From assembly GCA_037140375.1 (NCBI GenBank), contig JBAXER010000114.1, positions 1-6,159 of the forward strand: a DNA stretch of 6,159 nt. The letters are read 5' to 3'. Made by a program: the position numbers and the translations under genes. Shown piece by piece: positions 4,123-6,159 of this stretch. The notes under the pieces are model-generated. The model made no database searches and was not told where the DNA came from. It saw only the letters and a list, made by a program, of their open reading frames with translations. Numbering within the stretch: position 1 is the first letter of the stretch; every line of letters starts with the position of its first letter. The DNA is from WLMZ01 sp037140375 (GTDB taxonomy: Bacteria > Actinomycetota > Acidimicrobiia > Acidimicrobiales > Ilumatobacteraceae).

Positions 4123-6159
4123 ATGAGTAGCGCACGGCCCAAAACGCTCGCAGCAGAGCATCTCAATGTGGTGCTCGCGAAGCTGGCCGGCGCCGGATCG
4201 GTCGCTCGCAACGATCAACTCGAAGCTGTTCACGGCATCATCCAGCCGGCAGCTCGTGTGCTCGTGGTGCAGGCAACTGGATGGGGTAAATCTGCCGTGT
4301 ACTGGGCGGCAACCTCGGCGTTGCGGTCCGTAGGCGCCGGCCCGTCGCTGGTTGTGTCGCCATTGCTGGCCTTGATGCGTGACCAGGTTTCGGCTGCGCA
4401 ACGAGCCGGGCTCCGAGCAGCAACGGTGAACAGCACCAACATCGACGATTGGGATCCCATCTTCGCAGCGCTCGATAACGACCAGCTCGATGTCTTGCTG
4501 GTCTCGCCCGAGCGCTTGGGCAATCCCCGTTTCGCTGCACGACTCGACGCGTTGATGGCGCGTGTCGGTCTCGTCGTGATCGATGAAGCGCATTGCATCA
4601 GCGACTGGGGCTTCGACTTTCGTCCCGACTACCAGCGTCTTGCGAGGGCCTTGCTGTCAACGCCAACGGCGTCGGTGCTTGCAACCACGGCCACGGCCAA
4701 CAAGCGAGTCACGGCCGATGTCGCTGCGCAGCTTGGCGCCAGCACGGTCACCTTCCGCGGAACGCTGGCGCGTACATCGCTGGGCCTGTCGGTGATTCCG
4801 GGATTGTCGTCGATCTCGCGCTACGCATGGGTGGCCGATGCACTCGACACCATTGCGGGCTCGGGCATCATTTATGTGCTCACCGTCGCCGAGGCAAACC
4901 GGCTTGCTGGGTTCTTGCAGTCATGCGGCCACGAGGTGCAGGCGTACACGGGTCAGATGGAGACCGAGGCTCGAGTTAAGGTAGAAGACCTGCTCAGGGC
5001 CAACAAAGTGAAGGCTGTTGTTGCTACTTCGGCGCTCGGCATGGGCTACGACAAGCCCGATCTCGGGTTCTGCATTCATGTCGGTTCGCCATCTACGCCG
5101 GTTGCTTATTACCAGCAGGTCGGTCGTGCGGGTCGGGCGGTCGAGCACGCCGAAGCGGTGCTGCTGTCGTCGCAATCTGACGAATCGATCTGGGAATACT
5201 TCGCTACGGCATCGATCCCGAACCCCGATGACGTGGACAAGACGCTTGCTGCGCTCCAGGATCAGCCCCATTCGGTCATCGAGCTCGATGGCCTCACCGG
5301 AGTGCGTCGGGGTCGACTTGAGGCGTTGCTCAAGATCCTCGCTGTTGATGGTGTCACCGCCAAGAACGGCACGAAATGGGAAGCAACTGGCGTGCCCTAC
5401 GTTCACGACACCGCCAAGTGGGCAATGTTGGCCGAAACGCGCCGCGGCGAGGCCGACCTGATGCGTCGTTACGCCCACGGCGATGGATGTCTGATGGCCT
5501 ATCTGCAGGAAGCGCTCGACGACCCGTCGCCGTCAAAGTGCGGGCGTTGCTCGGTGTGTACCGGCGCATTGCCTGCTCCGGGCACTCAGCCAAGCCAAGA
5601 GCGGCTCGTTGCAGCACGCAATTACCTTCGCGGTGCCGACATCACTGTTGAGCCACGAAAGCTGTGGCCGTCCGGGGTGAGCCGAAAAGGCAAGATTCAA
5701 GGGATTGGCGAAGGTCGCGCCGTTGCGTTCGCCGACGACCCAGCGTGGGACGACGAATTGCGCGCGCTGCAACGCAGTGGCAACAGCGCCATTCCGGCAG
5801 AACTGCTCGCCGGCGCGGTCGAAACGCTGCGCCGTTGGTCGAAGGTGTGGCCCGCTCGGCCGGTGGCAGTAGCTGCGGCGCCTGCGCCGCCCGCAGAGAT
5901 GAACGCCAACCGTGTTCTGGCCGAGCACATTGCCGGTGTTGGCCGCCTTCCACTGCTCGACCTCTTTTCTTGGCAGGGCACCCCAGCCCCCACGAACACA
6001 TCCAGTGGCCCCGCGGTGCTGCACCTCGAGCAGGCGATCCAACTGAACCTGGCGACGCAAGTGCCCGATGGTCCTGTGTTGATTTGCGCGACCACCATGC
6101 GTTCGGGTTGGACCCTCACACTGTGCGGCGCCTTGCTGCACGAAGCCACCGGTAAGAGC
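4123..6159 (+). CDS. RecQ-family ATP-dependent DNA helicase with C-terminal PRTase-like domain, 3' end off-window
   Basis: The frame is open for 679 codons to the window edge. RecQ motifs appear in order. Motif 0 is around RNDQLEAV (29-36). Walker A is QATGWGKS (50-57), with Trp in place of the more usual Gly/Ser. Walker B/DEAH is VVIDEAHCISDWGFDFRPDY (151-170), and motif III is ATTATAN (187-193). Motif V is ATSALGMGYDKPD (301-313) and motif VI is YYQQVGRAGR (329-338). A zinc site follows: Cys456, then CGRC-x-x-C at 473-479. ATP-driven unwinding of recombination intermediates is the expected role. After the zinc site I see no HRDC domain. Instead there is PRKLWPSG (511-518), then a region ending PVLICATTMRSGWTLT (651-666), like the phosphoribosyltransferase-like tail of actinobacterial RecQ proteins. 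The usual acidic PRPP-loop residues are missing. ATG 4123 is the only ATG/GTG/TTG after the in-frame stop at 4069; its ribosome binding site is weak. Confidence 0.93.
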   Translation, partial: MSSARPKTLAAEHLNVVLAKLAGAGSVARNDQLEAVHGIIQPAARVLVVQATGWGKSAVYWAATSALRSVGAGPSLVVSPLLALMRDQVSAAQRAGLRAATVNSTNIDDWDPIFAALDNDQLDVLLVSPERLGNPRFAARLDALMARVGLVVIDEAHCISDWGFDFRPDYQRLARALLSTPTASVLATTATANKRVTADVAAQLGASTVTFRGTLARTSLGLSVIPGLSSISRYAWVADALDTIAGSGIIYVLTVAEANRLAGFLQSCGHEVQAYTGQMETEARVKVEDLLRANKVKAVVATSALGMGYDKPDLGFCIHVGSPSTPVAYYQQVGRAGRAVEHAEAVLLSSQSDESIWEYFATASIPNPDDVDKTLAALQDQPHSVIELDGLTGVRRGRLEALLKILAVDGVTAKNGTKWEATGVPYVHDTAKWAMLAETRRGEADLMRRYAHGDGCLMAYLQEALDDPSPSKCGRCSVCTGALPAPGTQPSQERLVAARNYLRGADITVEPRKLWPSGVSRKGKIQGIGEGRAVAFADDPAWDDELRALQRSGNSAIPAELLAGAVETLRRWSKVWPARPVAVAAAPAPPAEMNANRVLAEHIAGVGRLPLLDLFSWQGTPAPTNTSSGPAVLHLEQAIQLNLATQVPDGPVLICATTMRSGWTLTLCGALLHEATGKS

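Noticed and set aside
3819..4593. Leftward frames of 130 and 202 codons spanning the DUF2236 end and the helicase start
   Set aside because: They are antisense to two recognised genes and cross the intergenic gap without any domain signal.
6077..6097. A shifted frame in the PRTase-like loop reads V-D-L-R-D, echoing the canonical acidic loop
   Set aside because: Restoring it would need two compensating frameshifts. The in-frame version already has exactly the expected length between PVL and SGWT, so coincidence is simpler.
5533..6141. Long leftward frames (about 200 and 150 codons) opposite the helicase 3' part
   Set aside because: They are antisense to the helicase frame, which has recognisable motifs up to the window end. 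The products are Arg/Ala/His-rich shadows.
5664..6155. 163-codon rightward frame overlapping the helicase in another frame
   Set aside because: The product is very Arg-rich and of low complexity, typical of a shifted frame in a GC-rich gene.

Overview
The window looks like a stretch of chromosome from a moderately GC-rich actinobacterium, perhaps from the Acidimicrobiia/Ilumatobacter side of the phylum. This is an inference. It rests on the RecQ-type helicase with an actinobacterial-style phosphoribosyltransferase-like tail, frequent GTG starts, a DUF2236 (MpaB/Lcp-type) enzyme, and small gene products common in that phylum. I see no phage, transposon, CRISPR, tRNA or rRNA.

Layout. (1) Bases 1-1434 hold a leftward three-gene unit: a DUF2071 (YqjF-type) protein, a four-helix membrane protein, and the N-terminal part of a short-chain dehydrogenase/reductase cut by the window edge. 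The last two genes overlap by 8 bp. (2) Bases 1435-1618 form a divergent promoter region. (3) Bases 1619-2215 encode a rightward YdeI-like DUF1801 protein. (4) Bases 2216-2449 separate convergent genes and carry a perfect 15-bp inverted repeat at almost the exact midpoint, followed by a G-rich stretch. (5) Bases 2450-2701 encode a leftward 83-residue DUF2007-like protein. (6) Bases 2778-4050 hold a tight rightward unit: a two-helix membrane protein, a 40-residue single-helix protein starting in a 4-bp GTGA overlap, and a DUF2236 enzyme 2 bp later. (7) From base 4123 to the end runs a RecQ-family helicase, 679 codons without a stop, whose 3' end is outside the window.

How the genes may work together. 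The overlaps and short gaps suggest co-translation within the DUF2071/membrane/SDR unit and within the small-membrane/DUF2236 unit. The second unit looks like an oxidoreductase with two small membrane partners, but no substrate can be read from sequence. The helicase is a separate DNA-repair gene, although no clear terminator separates it from the DUF2236 gene.

No clearly new multi-gene system, such as a defence island, is visible. The points most worth a second look are the helicase's C-terminal PRTase-like domain, which lacks the usual acidic PRPP-loop residues; the two-small-protein plus DUF2236 unit; and the inverted repeat between the convergent genes.
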